Source: Epinephelus fuscoguttatus (Eukaryota > Chordata > Actinopteri > Perciformes > Serranidae). Taken from it: a stretch of 64,000 nt of DNA. Numbering within the stretch: position 1 is the first letter of the stretch; every line of letters begins with the position of its first letter. The translations under genes and the position numbers were made by a program. Below the pieces are notes generated by a model. The model saw nothing but the letters and a program-made list of their open reading frames with translations. It was not told where the DNA came from and ran no database searches. This document shows, in pieces, positions 45,511-59,100 of this stretch. Location of the stretch: positions 34,026,043 through 34,090,042 of the forward strand of contig NC_064754.1 of the NCBI RefSeq assembly GCF_011397635.1, written 5' to 3'.

Positions 45511-47939
45511 TATGTCTTACCTTACCTCACCTACATGTTCTTTTTATAACTGTTTGCCCATGTGCTGTGTTACTTTTGTATAGATTACCTGAAAAATGCA
45601 ATAGAAACAGTTAAAATATAACAAAGGTATATGAAATGTCATTTCACTGGCATGATGTTTATACTGTACTTCAAAAGACACTGCCACAGGAAAGGTTCTG
45701 CAAGCAGAGGACATTTAGAAAAATCTCCTTAGTAATACAAAATATATATTTGAGGTACTTGTATTTATTCTCAATTATTGACATTTACAAGCATCAGTCA
45801 GTGTAATGCTGTCAAGTCAAATTGGCAAAATAATCTAATCGAGAATGGGCTGGTCGGTGTGTGTGATTCACAGGTATTCATAGGTGTTGGACGGTACTTC
45901 ATGGGTCAGAGCTTCTAGTCATGCAGTGCTGGACCTAGGTTACTGCGCCCTAGGCACCCATGTTACTGTCTACAGTGGTGGAGCTTCCTATAGGTGACAA
46001 AGGCAGTCACCGAGGGCCCCACCCAAAGGGGGGAAAGCTTGTCACAAGAAACAACTTGTGACATCAGAAGCAGCACATTAACCCAAGTAATGATGGAAGC
46101 AACAGGCCTTTTTCACAGTAGTTTTCACACTGTTTTGTCTGTGTGCTGGCATGTGCTTGGTCTCCCTCCCTCATTCTCTTGGCTCCCAGCTCTGCTCATC
46201 ACTCACCTGTCTGCTATCAGCTTATCAGGCACATCTGCCTTTCATCAAAACATCCAAAGCTCTCCAACCACTCTTCGCCAGACTGCTGTTAAACCTTTGT
46301 GGTAGCCACGCATCAAGGCTGATTCTGGGTGCTTCCAAATTGCATAATTTTTCTTTGTACTTCTAGTAGATACTGCAGCTGCCCTTAAAAAGTATGTACT
46401 GTTGCATGCAGTATGCACACAATTGCGATATACCACTTACTCATAACATTACGCAAACAGCTGTCAATGAGCGGTCAAGCTGTCATCTGTTTGCAGCTCA
46501 GTCAATGTGACGTATCGTCTGCTGCACAGAGGATTGTGGGTCAGAATAGCCAGAAAAGCATTCTGGCTTTCATACTGCAAAATTGGACCGTATGTAGAAG
46601 AACATCCCAATATTTTTGACATACTATGTATTGGAACATACTAAGTCTTTTTCTGACATGCTATATAGTATGGTGGTTCAGTATGGGTATTGGAACATAC
46701 AGTCAGTTTATTCCTAGTGTTTTGCTATCTTGTGTTACTAACCTGTGTTTTCCTGTGCTTCAGGATCACCACCTGTCTGCCAGCTATACATGCTCTCTAC
46801 GCTTCCACTTCATCACCTCATGCCAGCATCATTTCAGCCATCTCCATTACTTCCTGCGAACCACCGGACTCCCATTCTTCACCATTAGTCACATATCCTC
46901 ATCTTTTGTGCCAATAAAAGCTCTTGTAACCACTCCACTGGTTACATGTGTGTAAATAGCGACCCCTTCTCCTACACTCTCCACTGTTTTCTATACACAT
47001 AAGCACACTCACAAACAGGACAGCACTAACAACCAACAAGGTGAGCCATGGCATTAGGTGAAGCTGTGTATCAAACAGCTCTTAACAGCCACTGCAGTTT
47101 AGCCAAAGCCGGTACAATGTAGGTATTGTATCTACAGGGCTACAGAATGGTGTCAGCTGTCAGAGGGCTCAGTAGATTTTTGACAGTGTAGGCTGATACC
47201 CACAAAACATCATATAACATGGGTTTCCCTGAGAATTCTCCTCCAACTTTTGACATATTTTACTGTGGAATGTAAGTTGACAAGTTAATCTCTGTCCCAA
47301 TAATGTCACACATTCTTCTTTGATATTTCACAATCACTTGTTGATGTAGCACAGCATGTCTCCTTCAAAATGTCAACAAGCTTTTTGAAGGACTGAAGAG
47401 GTGAAAGTATTTCAGCTACTTCAGCGCCCCAGCTATGAACAGAGGAACGTTTATCTTCCTGACTATGTTGTCTTAGTTACTGGACGGTCGGTGACTCACA
47501 CATACTGTACATTATATATCAAATAAGGGCCAGGTTTAAAATATGCTGTTAGGCAGGATTTTGTAGCACCACTCAGACAAGATTCTTACGGGCTGCTGTG
47601 CACATATGAGATGAACGCAGGACTGGCATTTCAGCCATGAAACAAAATGTTACTGTATGTGACAAAAGTTCATGTTGTCGTGTGCACCACTTTTTACCAG
47701 AAAGATTTCATTTCCCTGCACAGGTTGACTACAGAAGAAAATTTCAGCTGCTCCATAACTGGTGTAAAATAAATAAATAAAAAGTGACGAAACAGATTAC
47801 AGACAGGTTTTGAGATTTGCAGACTGAACTCACTTTCTATGAGTTCTTTCTCTCCGAATCAGTATCAGTTTCTTGGCCAACACTAGATGTGATTACCTCA
47901 TCATTCAATGAGCTTTTGCCACCGTGAGATGACAATTCC
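45511..47939. other. Intergenic, no gene seen; absent between A' and B'
   Basis: It includes GTGGAGCTTCCTATAGGTG near 45976, reminiscent of a hAT-type terminus but not confirmed, and a CACC-rich stretch at 46740-46940 loosely like the 6410 repeat. Open frames lack motifs. Confidence 0.35.
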
Positions 47940-48727
47940 CTGACTAGGCTCTTGCGAAATATTCCATGATGAAAATGGATCAAATGAACAAATTGACAAA
48001 TAATCTCATCGTCACAGATGTGTCATCAACAAAAAATAGCAGAGATAATGTCAGGATTGTTTCAGCAATGCATACAGAAGCACACAGGCACACAGTACGT
48101 GGGTTTTACAGCAAACGAGTTAAGTGCAAGGTCAGCATGGCTACCATTTGTTGTGTAGCAACAATGTAAATAAAAAACAGGAATAGATATGATAGAGATT
48201 TCATTTTATGAAGACCTTGTTCCTCCTTCAATGCAGGACTCTTACATATAAATGTACATCCATTACATATAAACTCTTGCCAAACAATGTCAAGCTCTCT
48301 GCAACTCTCAGTATATCACAGTTTCTGTGTCAGGAGTCTGTAATGACTTTCCCTTGCAGGCACACCACAAAAGAGGGGACAGATTATTTATTTATTTTGT
48401 GTTGGATTTCTTCTGTTTTTTTTTAATGTTTTTTTTCTGTTTGGTACTGCTTTTGTTTGTTTTTTTCTCAATGCTCCATCTTTATGTTTCTGATTCTGAT
48501 GTTTTCTTCAGATACTATGTATTCTGACATTTTGAAGATTTTTAAGAAAGGAAGAGGAAAGAGACAGAAAAGCAGCTATGTGTTTTGCAAAAGTTATGGC
48601 AGAGAATCCTAAGAAGCATCCAAAAAAGTTTCTGGAGTGGATGCCCCTGATAAAAAACAACAAAAAAAAACAACTTGTTGTTCAGGGGAAGAATTAAAGT
48701 AAGAAAAGACTTGAAGAAAGTGCTTCT
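47940..48727. repeat. Local duplication, block B
   Basis: Matches 50538-51325 over 788 bases. I noticed a single base difference (TTTCTGATT against TTCCTGATT near 48487/51085). Three short open frames are thereby duplicated but show no motif. Confidence 0.92.
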
Positions 48728-49441
48728 AGCAACCTGGTTTCACTCCGAAGTCATGGAAATACGACGCTTGGGCAGCAACTTGCAGCATTAGACACTGACG
48801 AAAAAAGCCATCCTTTAATGTCAGCATGATACGCTGCCTGTTGCCATTATAGTTTAATGGTGCTCAGTGGCGTCAGGGGGAAACGTGGTGGGACAAGAAT
48901 GAAAAGTCCCGTGTAGTCAAGTAGTTGGGAAGGGTGGTGGATGGGTCCAACAAACACTGACCTTCATCTGGGAGAGCAGCGCTTGCGTCCCGTAACATTC
49001 CAAAGTCAAACCCTGTTCTTTTCTGTTTTTTCTGTTGCATAAACCCAACCACATGTGTTAGATGTTGGAGGCAAAAGACGTCAATTTGCAGTGTAGTGGG
49101 TTTTTTTTTTTTGAGACTGTTGGTAAACAGTGAGGTGCCGTGAAAAGTGCATCTTGACAAAAGACAGTGCATGTACAAGGCATAACTTGACATGGCGTCC
49201 CAGAACGTCAACAATCAACGCACCCAGGGTACCTATCACGTCGTATCTGGACATGGAAAGTCCATGACCAAATGTCAGTATATGACAAGGTAGGAGTGAG
49301 TATCTGCTGCTTCTGGGGGCAGACGAGATGCAGGGGCTCACTTGCGGGCATACATTCTACTTCACACAGGCTCCAGCCCCTGCTGGATTCTATGGATAAT
49401 ACCCCTTCAACCACAAGCAGACATTCACTCACTGAGATTTG
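48728..49441. other. Unassigned sequence between the duplication copies
   Basis: Begins CAACCTGGTTTCACTCCGAAGTC and includes GACGCTTGGGCAGC, wording that suggests a dispersed repeat, but no ends were identified. No coding region supported. Confidence 0.35.
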
Positions 49442-50539
49442 CATCAGACCTGTCAGTCTACCTCAATCAATTCAATTTTATTTATAAAGCCCAATATCAC
49501 AAATCACAATTTGCCTCACAGGGCTTTACAGCATACGACATCCCTCTGTCCTTAGGACCCTCACAGCTGATCAGGAAAAACTCCCCAAAAAACCCTTTAA
49601 TGGGGAAAAAAATGGTAGAAACCTCAGGAAGAGCAACTGAGGAGGGATCCCTCTTCCAGGACGGACAGACGTGCAATAGATGTCGTACAGAACAGATCAG
49701 CATGATAAATTAACAGTAATCCGTATGACACAATGAGACAGAGAGAGAGAGAGAGAGACAGAGAGAGAGACAGTGACAGAGGGAGGTGCAGGACAGACGG
49801 TAATGACAGTAGCTTACAACAACATGAAAGTAATAATAGTAATTAATATTAATATTAGTAGGCTAATTAATATTACCTACAAGCTATTAAACATTATTCC
49901 ACTCACATGACATGCAGGACAATTAATGATGGGCAAATGTGTGTGTGTGCGCGTGGTGTTATATCAACACGTGTGGTTCTGGACATGAGCAGCTGTACAT
50001 TTAACAGCCACACATCACAGACAGTCCGCTGAACAGCGCAACGGATTGTGAATGAAATAAACTTAATTACAACATGACAGTCTTGCAGGAAATATCATTA
50101 ACGTTACTCTTTGTAGTCACGTAGGCATGTGAATTACAGCGTTTCATTGCAAAGAATGCATGTAACGGGTACACTTGCGCTATTTCTCTGCCATCTCGTT
50201 CAAATGGGCCAGATGTAGGGGGCGGGTATTTATACGTCATGGCCTCAAGCTGAAAAAGACTTCCTGTTAGGAACCTCTCGACCATCCTAGCTCATAGCTG
50301 CTTAAAGCTTGCTGCTAGCTCCTAGCCCTAGCTCCTCGCTGCACAAATAAGAGACTTGGGACGGCCTAGAAGATGGCGGACCTCGAACGACTTCCGGTTC
50401 AAGCGAGGAGCTAGCAGTAGCACTATAAAAATAAGAGACTTGGGACGCACCCACTGTCTTCCTCAAACTCTGTCCCCGCACTCCGAGTTCCCCCAGGAGC
50501 GAGACAGCTGATCTTGCTATGAATCCCCTACACCCCACT
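49442..50539. repeat. Local duplication, block A'
   Basis: Second copy of 44062-45130, joined at its right end directly to block B' with a two-base overlap (CT). The left TIR of the Harbinger-like element is missing in this copy; the right TIR is kept. Confidence 0.9.
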
Positions 50540-51325
50540 GACTAGGCTCTTGCGAAATATTCCATGATGAAAATGGATCAAATGAACAAATTGACAAATA
50601 ATCTCATCGTCACAGATGTGTCATCAACAAAAAATAGCAGAGATAATGTCAGGATTGTTTCAGCAATGCATACAGAAGCACACAGGCACACAGTACGTGG
50701 GTTTTACAGCAAACGAGTTAAGTGCAAGGTCAGCATGGCTACCATTTGTTGTGTAGCAACAATGTAAATAAAAAACAGGAATAGATATGATAGAGATTTC
50801 ATTTTATGAAGACCTTGTTCCTCCTTCAATGCAGGACTCTTACATATAAATGTACATCCATTACATATAAACTCTTGCCAAACAATGTCAAGCTCTCTGC
50901 AACTCTCAGTATATCACAGTTTCTGTGTCAGGAGTCTGTAATGACTTTCCCTTGCAGGCACACCACAAAAGAGGGGACAGATTATTTATTTATTTTGTGT
51001 TGGATTTCTTCTGTTTTTTTTTAATGTTTTTTTTCTGTTTGGTACTGCTTTTGTTTGTTTTTTTCTCAATGCTCCATCTTTATGTTCCTGATTCTGATGT
51101 TTTCTTCAGATACTATGTATTCTGACATTTTGAAGATTTTTAAGAAAGGAAGAGGAAAGAGACAGAAAAGCAGCTATGTGTTTTGCAAAAGTTATGGCAG
51201 AGAATCCTAAGAAGCATCCAAAAAAGTTTCTGGAGTGGATGCCCCTGATAAAAAACAACAAAAAAAAACAACTTGTTGTTCAGGGGAAGAATTAAAGTAA
51301 GAAAAGACTTGAAGAAAGTGCTTCT
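50538..51325. repeat. Local duplication, block B'
   Basis: Second copy of 47940-48727 with the same length. It ends at TGCTTCT, after which the sequences diverge abruptly. Confidence 0.92.
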
Positions 51326-52410
51326 TCATTTTTTAAAAGGACACGCCCTCCCAGAAATGTGCGCTTCCCCTTCTCTCGTCTACAAGGAAACAAACACACA
51401 GAGAGCTTGAAAATGGATGCAGAGAGATTTAACTCTGTTTTTATCAAACGTGTGCTCAGTCCACAAGATTGTGGAAATGAAGGACTTACAGCGACTTTGT
51501 TTAAAACTTTTAACGCAGTCGGACTATGTTTATGAGCACAAGAGTTCAGCGAGCCACCGAAGGACCGCCCTGCGGATTTACTATTGGTTCTGCAACGTAG
51601 GGAGTTTTTTTAAACTCTGAAATTGTATCCGCCCATCTTAACACAAAATCAGGGAGTAAGACATCAGTCTTTAGCTAAGCAAAGCATCTAAAGACTGACT
51701 TGTGAGTCTACTACCAAGGGGCCATGTTGCTCTTGCGCCGCTCGCTAAAGAGAGTGTTGGATGGTGGACAGCCTCGTCTGCTGCCTTTATACTGTGGGGT
51801 CCGCACATATTTGGGTAGGCGTGTCCTGATTGGCTGGCTACATTCATGCAAATCTCAGTGGGCGAATGCGTGCACGTGATTGAAGGAGTATTACCAATAG
51901 AGTCCAGTAGAGGGCTTCATCTGTGCGACTAGAACTAAGGTTACAATCGTAACTTTCATTATAAGCACGCATCACCAGTGTTTATGCAGTTATTCTCATT
52001 ACCAGAGGGGGGAAATTAAAGTTCCGCACCCCAGCTTTAAGTCCCATTCCTAACACAAATTGGTAACTTTTCAGTTTCCTTTTGAGTGCAAGTAAACAAA
52101 GGAGACACAGCAATTTAAGTATAGACTGATAAACTAGCAACCTGTTCAGGGTGTGTTCATCTGATGGAAATAGCTGTATGGATGAATGGAAACATGATAA
52201 GCACACTCACACCCATGTTCTCACTCACATGTATGAAGACGTGCAAAAACAGGCAGGGTGTGTGGGAGTTCGTGTGTGGAAATCCATCATCAGCTCAATC
52301 ACTCAAGAAGGACCTAACTATAAGAGGAAACAGTGAGGGCACATTCTCACATTCTCCCTCTCAGCACACACACTCGCACACACTCTTAAAGTTTTCTGAT
52401 AACACAGGAA
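51326..52410. other. Intergenic upstream of the VWA7-like gene
   Basis: A 67-residue frame at 51417-51620 (ending IYYWFCNVGSFF) resembles text from fish mobile elements but cannot be assigned. GGTTACAATCGTAACTTTC at 51940 is a short imperfect palindrome. No gene is supported. Confidence 0.35.
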
Positions 52411-53191
52411 ACACATAGGGTCTACGCACAATATAATCTATGAGAGTGTAAACATGGCATGCTGACATAGAAAGACTGAAGCAACTTCTGAAAACGACTG
52501 GACTGCAAAAGAGAGAGCTCACAGGTAAGAGTGTGTCAAATTATTTTTTTTGTATATTGTTAACTGTGTGGAGTTAATTTGTATTAATTTTGCAGATATT
52601 ATTTTAGAATTATTATTGCCATAACACATTTAGTAATAATACGAGTTGTGTTTTGTAGATTAGGTTAAATATTAATTCAAAATTATTTACATAGCACCTG
52701 AGATACTGTTGACTTTTCTCCTCAGGGCTTGCATTGAACATTAGAAGTAGAGATTCTCATATTTGCTAGAACAATATTCACCATGTGTATGATGAAATTC
52801 CACAAGCAAGTTTTCAAGAATTTGAAATCCCTATAATTTAAAACCAGTTTTATTTCCTCCTTCCTGCCTGTGCTGATTTTTGTCTTCCTTCTCCCCTCAG
52901 GTGTTTTCACTTGCCACTTGAGGTCTCGTTACGCCTGGTTCACTGCCAGTAATCTCTCTGTGCATTGTGTTTCTGTTTGTGGAAACCCAGTGGGGAATTA
53001 CGGCACACAGTGGGGGATACAGACTACCAAAAATCCCCTTGATTCACTTCAGCTGATTTTTGGTGTAGGCAGTAGCAACAGTAACACAAAATGTGACAAG
53101 TGGTGAGGCAGAGAAAGAGAGGAGTTGAGACAGCTTCAGAGACAGTATCCATCTTCTTCCAGCTTCATCATCGTCCTGCTCGTCCTCCGTC
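52411..53191 (+). promoter_or_regulatory. 5' untranslated exons of the VWA7-like gene (proposed)
   Basis: A donor GAGCTCACAG|gtaagag ends a possible noncoding exon at 52523, and an acceptor ctcccctcag lies before 52901; the exon from 52901 would run into the coding exon at 53192 without another intron. The transcription start is not visible. Confidence 0.45.
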
Positions 53192-56100
53192 ATGACTGCC
53201 AGACAGACAGTTGTGTTCATGGTGGCGGTGGTCTTCTACTTGCCAGGTCTCATCCACAGCTTCCAGCCACTTGTCACATTTGATGGGAATTCCACCACTC
53301 ACCGTGACATCACACAAAGGGCGGTCCTGAGAAAGACAGCTGAGGTCTGCAGAGACATGGCTGCCTCTGAGGGACGGGACTTCAGTCTAACTGTGAGTTG
53401 GAGAGCCACACTGAAACACAGAAACCGCAGATTACCCTATATATGTTCTATGAAATATTGTTTTAATAGAGATTTAAGTCTCTAATTATTGATGATCTTA
53501 AAACAGTTTAGTCAACCAGTAAATCAGTGTCCAGTGCAAAACTCCACAAGGCAGGAACATAAGAAAACAGTGATCTAAACATAGATTTCCAAAAATGAAG
53601 TCATTTCTTTGTCTCCAGATTGACAACAGCGTGTCAGCTGAAAAGGTGCAAAGGGCCTGCTCCTCCACAGGTACCTCCACCTCTGTCCTCTCATCTGTCA
53701 TGTTCCGAACATCCATTGCAAACATGTACTTCAGCAACGCAAAAGTCGATGTGGTTTTTGCGCTAAGTGAGGAGCACCACTTTGATGATGAGACTTTCCA
53801 GGGAGGACGGGATGTCATCACAGCAGGTACACATCAAACACTACTTTCCTACTCAAACACTTCTGGACAAACTGTGTGTATATATATTTTAGAAATGTTG
53901 CTTTGTTTTCTGCTGCTGAGGTGTGGCTGCTGTGAAGGCCAGTGTGAAGCTGGAGAACTTCGTTGCAGGGCGGTGGACTCTTGGACGAGTCCTTCACACC
54001 CTACAGGTAAGAGTGATGATCACTGTTAGAGGTTGATGGAGGGATGGTGATGTCATTTTGGAGGTGAGAGACCTGATCAAAACAACAAGCGACAGTGGTG
54101 TGGTAAATGCTGTTTCATATTCTGTGTTAAGGACTTCTACAGCCACAGTAACTGGGTGGAGCTGGGGAACAATGCCCCTTACAGCACTCTGATCAGACCA
54201 GACCAACCTCTTGAGAACCTGGCAGGTAGGATACTGCTATCTATGGTAGCCCTGACTCTTGTCCACAAACCTGCTGCTTGGTCACACTGAGTGAGAAATC
54301 ACACTAGAGACATTATCAGTTAATCTTTCACCAGTCAGTTAACGAATACCCACCCTGCTGTGGCTTGCACTCACATAAACGCACATATGGATATGGGTAC
54401 ACTGTTCAATATTTCACTCAACACACAAGCCCTCAGCTCACTAACCAAACAGTATATATTTGATTTAAAAAAAACAACAACAAAAAAAAAAAAAAACTAG
54501 ACAGCATCAAAGTGTTCTTTAAAGGTGCAGTTTGAAGGATTTAGTGGCATCTCTTTTCCTCTCCAAAACAATGGGACCAGGTGATTAAAACCAGGACAAT
54601 CACTATTAAAGCACTTCAACTGCAAACTGGTGTTTCTCTTACACTGCTTGCTCAGTACCTGCTAATGTGTGCTCACCTATTTTTTGTCTGATAACTTAAG
54701 ATCCAGACATTCAGGAGGTTTTTATCTGGAGCCGAATTATCCAAGAGGTCTCCCCCTCCCGAAAACAATCAAAACCAGGGATTTAAACAGGTTAAAGTGC
54801 TGAATAAAGCAGCTTCCCTTTAAAAATCAGTGTTTTTTCAATGCGTTTTGCCCAATCACAGAAGGGATCTGCTAACTACGGTGACCAATGCAAAAATGGG
54901 AATGGACCTTTCCAGAGCTATTGTTTGGTTTGTCTGTTTTGGGCTACTGTAGAAACATGACAATGCAACATGATGGACTCAGGTGACTATACACTAAAAA
55001 AAAATTATATTTATAATATTCCATTTCTGCTAGTGTACCCATCTAAATCCTGCATACTGGACCTTTAAAAGTCATAAAATTCCAAGGAATTTCTACATTT
55101 TCAACATAATCTGTCTCTTAGCTATTAAAATCAGTGATAATCACAGTTTACTCAGTAATAGTGATAATCATTCATACCAGTTTACAGACTCCAGTTTGAG
55201 ACTCGGTCACTTATCAACATATGTAAATATATTTCTCTCTGGTCTGAAGTAGTGCAATGTGTAAATTGTGTGTAAAACTGATTTATTTTAATATGTTAGT
55301 CCATGTTTTTAGATAAATTAAGCACGCCTGGTTTGATTTTCGTATTGTTGAATTTGTTGCAGACCTAAGTACTCCAACCTGTAGAAACTGTACAGGAGGG
55401 AACTGTGAGAACAACCTTCTGCCTGACCTGCTGCAGCAGGGGCTTCTCACTTCAGGCTACTTCAACATCTTCTCCTCAGCAAAACCTGCAGGTGACTTTG
55501 AAGAATCATGTACACTGGTTTGTTCCACTATTAGTAGGCCTAATTTGAGAACAGATGTAAATAAAATGACAAACCTATTCTGTCTGCTTCAAGGTAAATG
55601 CAGCCACGGTGGATCATTTGACCGGACAAGCAGACAGGACCCAGTGGGGGGCATCAGTAAGGACGACGTTGGGTCCAGTCATGGCTCACTTCACCACAAA
55701 GCAGCTGATTTGGCTGTGAATGCCACTATGGAGCTACTGGAGGACATCAGACTAGCTGTCGGAGACAAGAACTTCCTGCGGTATGGGTCACCTTCACCTG
55801 AGCCATTTTGTAGGATGAATGTAGGGCAGACGGAGCTGTAACACCACATGAAAGCAAAGACGCTACACATTAAAACGAAGTCACCGATACAGAGTGATAT
55901 GTATTCTAAAGGTCTAAAAATAATAATAAAAAAGCATGCTGACTGGACAGCTTCTTTAGACTTGGTTTCTGTGCACAAGGTCAAATGGTAATCACTGATC
56001 ACTGTCATCCATAATCAGCTGTATAAGGTAATTATAATTTTTGTCTATCTTTTGTTTCCACAGATTGATGGGCCTTTCCCAGTCCTCTGTGCTGTGTTTT

Positions 56101-59100
56101 GTCATTGACACCACAGGCAGTATGAGCGATGACATCGCAGAGGCTAAGAGAGTTTCCTTTGAAATTATAGACAGTAAGAGAGGAACCCAGCAGGAGCCCT
56201 CCGCCTACATACTGGTACCTTTCAATGACCCAGGTACAGATGTAATTTAGGAATAAAACTTGTTACTGTTTGAGTGGTAGCTGCCTCTGACAGCTTCCAA
56301 ATAAAGCAGGCATAGTTCTTAAGTGAATATTAAGAAAAAGTACGGTAGAACTGCAAGTGTGTCCTCTATTGTAAACTGTGCGTGTGTACTTCAGCCCCAG
56401 CAGTCAAAGGCAAATGGTAACGCTTATCTATTTCTGTATCAAGATTTTGGTCCTCTGATAATGACAACCAATGCAGACATCTTCAAAGATAGAATCAACA
56501 AGCTGTCTGCAAGTGGAGGAGGAGACATCCCCGAGCTGTGCTTGTCTGGACTGCAGGTGTTGACACGTTTCCTACTTTTCTGCACTTACTCCACTTTTCC
56601 ACTCAAAGTTATGGAACACTAAATAAATGGATGCAAAATTAAATTTGAAATGTAAATAAAACAATGTTCAAGATCAGTTTTTTTATTCTTAACACTTTTT
56701 AATAAATATTTTTTCATGCCCTGTGTACAACTGGCAGCTTGCCCTGACGGCTGCTCCACCCTCGTCTGAGATCTTTGTCTTCACTGATGCTCCAGCTAAA
56801 GATGCTTATCTGAAAGGCACCATCACTGCCCTTATAGAGAGCACCAAGTCTGTGGTAAGAGAAGACTTTTCATCATCCTTTCACTTTGAATGTCAATACA
56901 TACAGAAACCATTAAATGATATGTAAACAACTGTGGACTATAATGTTTCCAGATCTGAACTTTTGATTTATTTACGTATTTATCTATTTTTCTGTCCTTA
57001 TACTTTAGGTAACTTTCATGCTGACAGATGTCCTGGCCAGTCGGCGGCGCCGCAGAAACCCTCAGGGCAAGTCAAGTCCACGCTCAATGAGCCAGTTAGA
57101 TGCCCAGCTGTACCGTGACTTAGCCAGTGCCTCCGGAGGTCAGGCCATCGAGGTCACCAAGTCAGACCTCTCTCTGGCTACAAGTGTAATAGAGGATTCA
57201 TCAGCCAGTGCTGTGGTGAGACGCCAAACAAGATAACCATACCTGACTAAAGATGGTACCATTCAATATGTGTATAAGAGTGCAGTTTCTGTTCCATCTT
57301 CTCTCAGGTGACAGTTTTTCAGGTGGTAAGGAATCCCGGACAGCCTGATAACTTCACGTTTACTGTTGATGGATCACTCAGAAACATGACTGCCTACATC
57401 ACAGGAGCCTCATCCCTCACCTACGATCTCACCAGCTCCACAGGTGTTGCTATTGCTAATGTCCTTTAAATTAAGTCTAGTTTTGGTTGTTTGATGCCTT
57501 TTACTTCCTCCATCTGCTGCCATCAGAAAAATCTTAAGTGTTGTTTCAGCATGTTCCTCTCTCCTCCAGGAGTCTCTCAGAGTTCCAGTGAGTCCAGTGG
57601 TCCTCTGGCATCCGTCACCACAGCAGGAAACTTGCGACGTTTAAGCCTCAACACTGACAATCAAACGGGATCATGGGAAATCAGGGTTAACTCTAACAGA
57701 CCCTACTCAGTTAAGGTCACAGGTCAGTAGAATGATAGAGATCACCTACAGCACGTGAGAGTTAAATGAGAGCATTTTATTAAGCAGGTCTTTGTTTACA
57801 GTTGTGTTTGTAAATAGTTGCCCAGCTGATCTGTTTTGTGTGTTTGTGTGTACATAAGGTCAAAGTTCAGTGAACTTCATTTTTAACCTTGTGGAGGCTC
57901 ATGAGGGAGCCCATGGGGACTTCAGTCTAAAGGAGGGACGCCCACCCTCAGGTCAGACTACTATAATTATTGTCATCTTGATTTTTACAGTTTGTAAAAC
58001 TCTCTTGTGGTACACATATAATATTCTGTATTTTTTTGTTCATTGTCCTCAACAACATCTTTTAAAGAATCATTTCCCATTCCCCATAAAATGTTAAAAG
58101 TCCAACCCATCAACCCTAAATATTTTGTCTCTGAGAGTCTTTGTGTTTTCAGTTATGTACATACTGTTCATGTCTCAGGAGCTGTCATACTTGCCCTCAT
58201 CTACTGTCTCTTTCTCTCTTGTCTTGACTTTCAGGTGGTAATGCCAGCCTCATGGTCACTGTGACAGGAAGTGACACAGTAAAGGTCACAGAGGTCACTC
58301 TGTTTGACAGCTCAGAGCCAACAGAGGTCAACGGATCACTGCAGGCATGTCACATATTGCACTTGATGGATTTAAAAGGGCTATATCCAGTAGCTAAAGT
58401 GTATACTTTGCTTTTCTGCTTTCCATTTCCCATTTAGAACATGGCAAAAGATTCAATATTTTCTACTTGGAAGGAAACCATCGATTGTAGTTGATGCCAT
58501 GCTCTCTGGCAGCTGAACCCTCACAACTTGAATAGGAACTAGAATGTCCTTGAAAGCTCAATGGAGAGTCTAATAATAGTCCTAGGAAAGACACATTTGT
58601 CGATCTAAATCACGAGGCAAAGCTGCAACATAGAAACGCTCTTCTAGCTGACATAGTGTAGACAATATTGTCTGCGCAGCAATGGGATTAAGTACTACAA
58701 AAAATACTGAAAATTGCAGTAGTAGTCAACAGATTTCAAACTGTTGTCATTCTGACCATCTCATACTCTTACCTTCTCTTTCTGTCCTCCGCAGGCGGTG
58801 GGAGATGGTAACTTCCTGGTGACGTTCAGTGGAGTCCCAGCAGGCGACTTTGTGGTTCGCCTGAAAGGAGAGGACAGCAGCTCCACCTCTAGGTCAACGC
58901 CAAGCAGCTTCCAGAGGCAGGCCTCCACTCAGATCAAGACCTCCAGCATCTCTGTTACTGTGAGCTCACTTTCAATTGTCTGTCTCAGTAAAGCAGTTCT
59001 TTTACTTCAGCATTTATAACGGAAATAATCTTGACAAGTCTCCATGACTGCTGGCCTTGCTTTTGGGCATTCTCAAACAACAAAATGACCACCTGTATCT

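Noticed and set aside
45960-46030. Possible hAT terminus (CAGTGGTGGAGCTTCC)
   Set aside because: No matching second end or target duplication could be found.
47966-48527. Three short frames repeated at 50564-51125
   Set aside because: They are duplicated only because block B is duplicated; there are too few differences to show any coding constraint.
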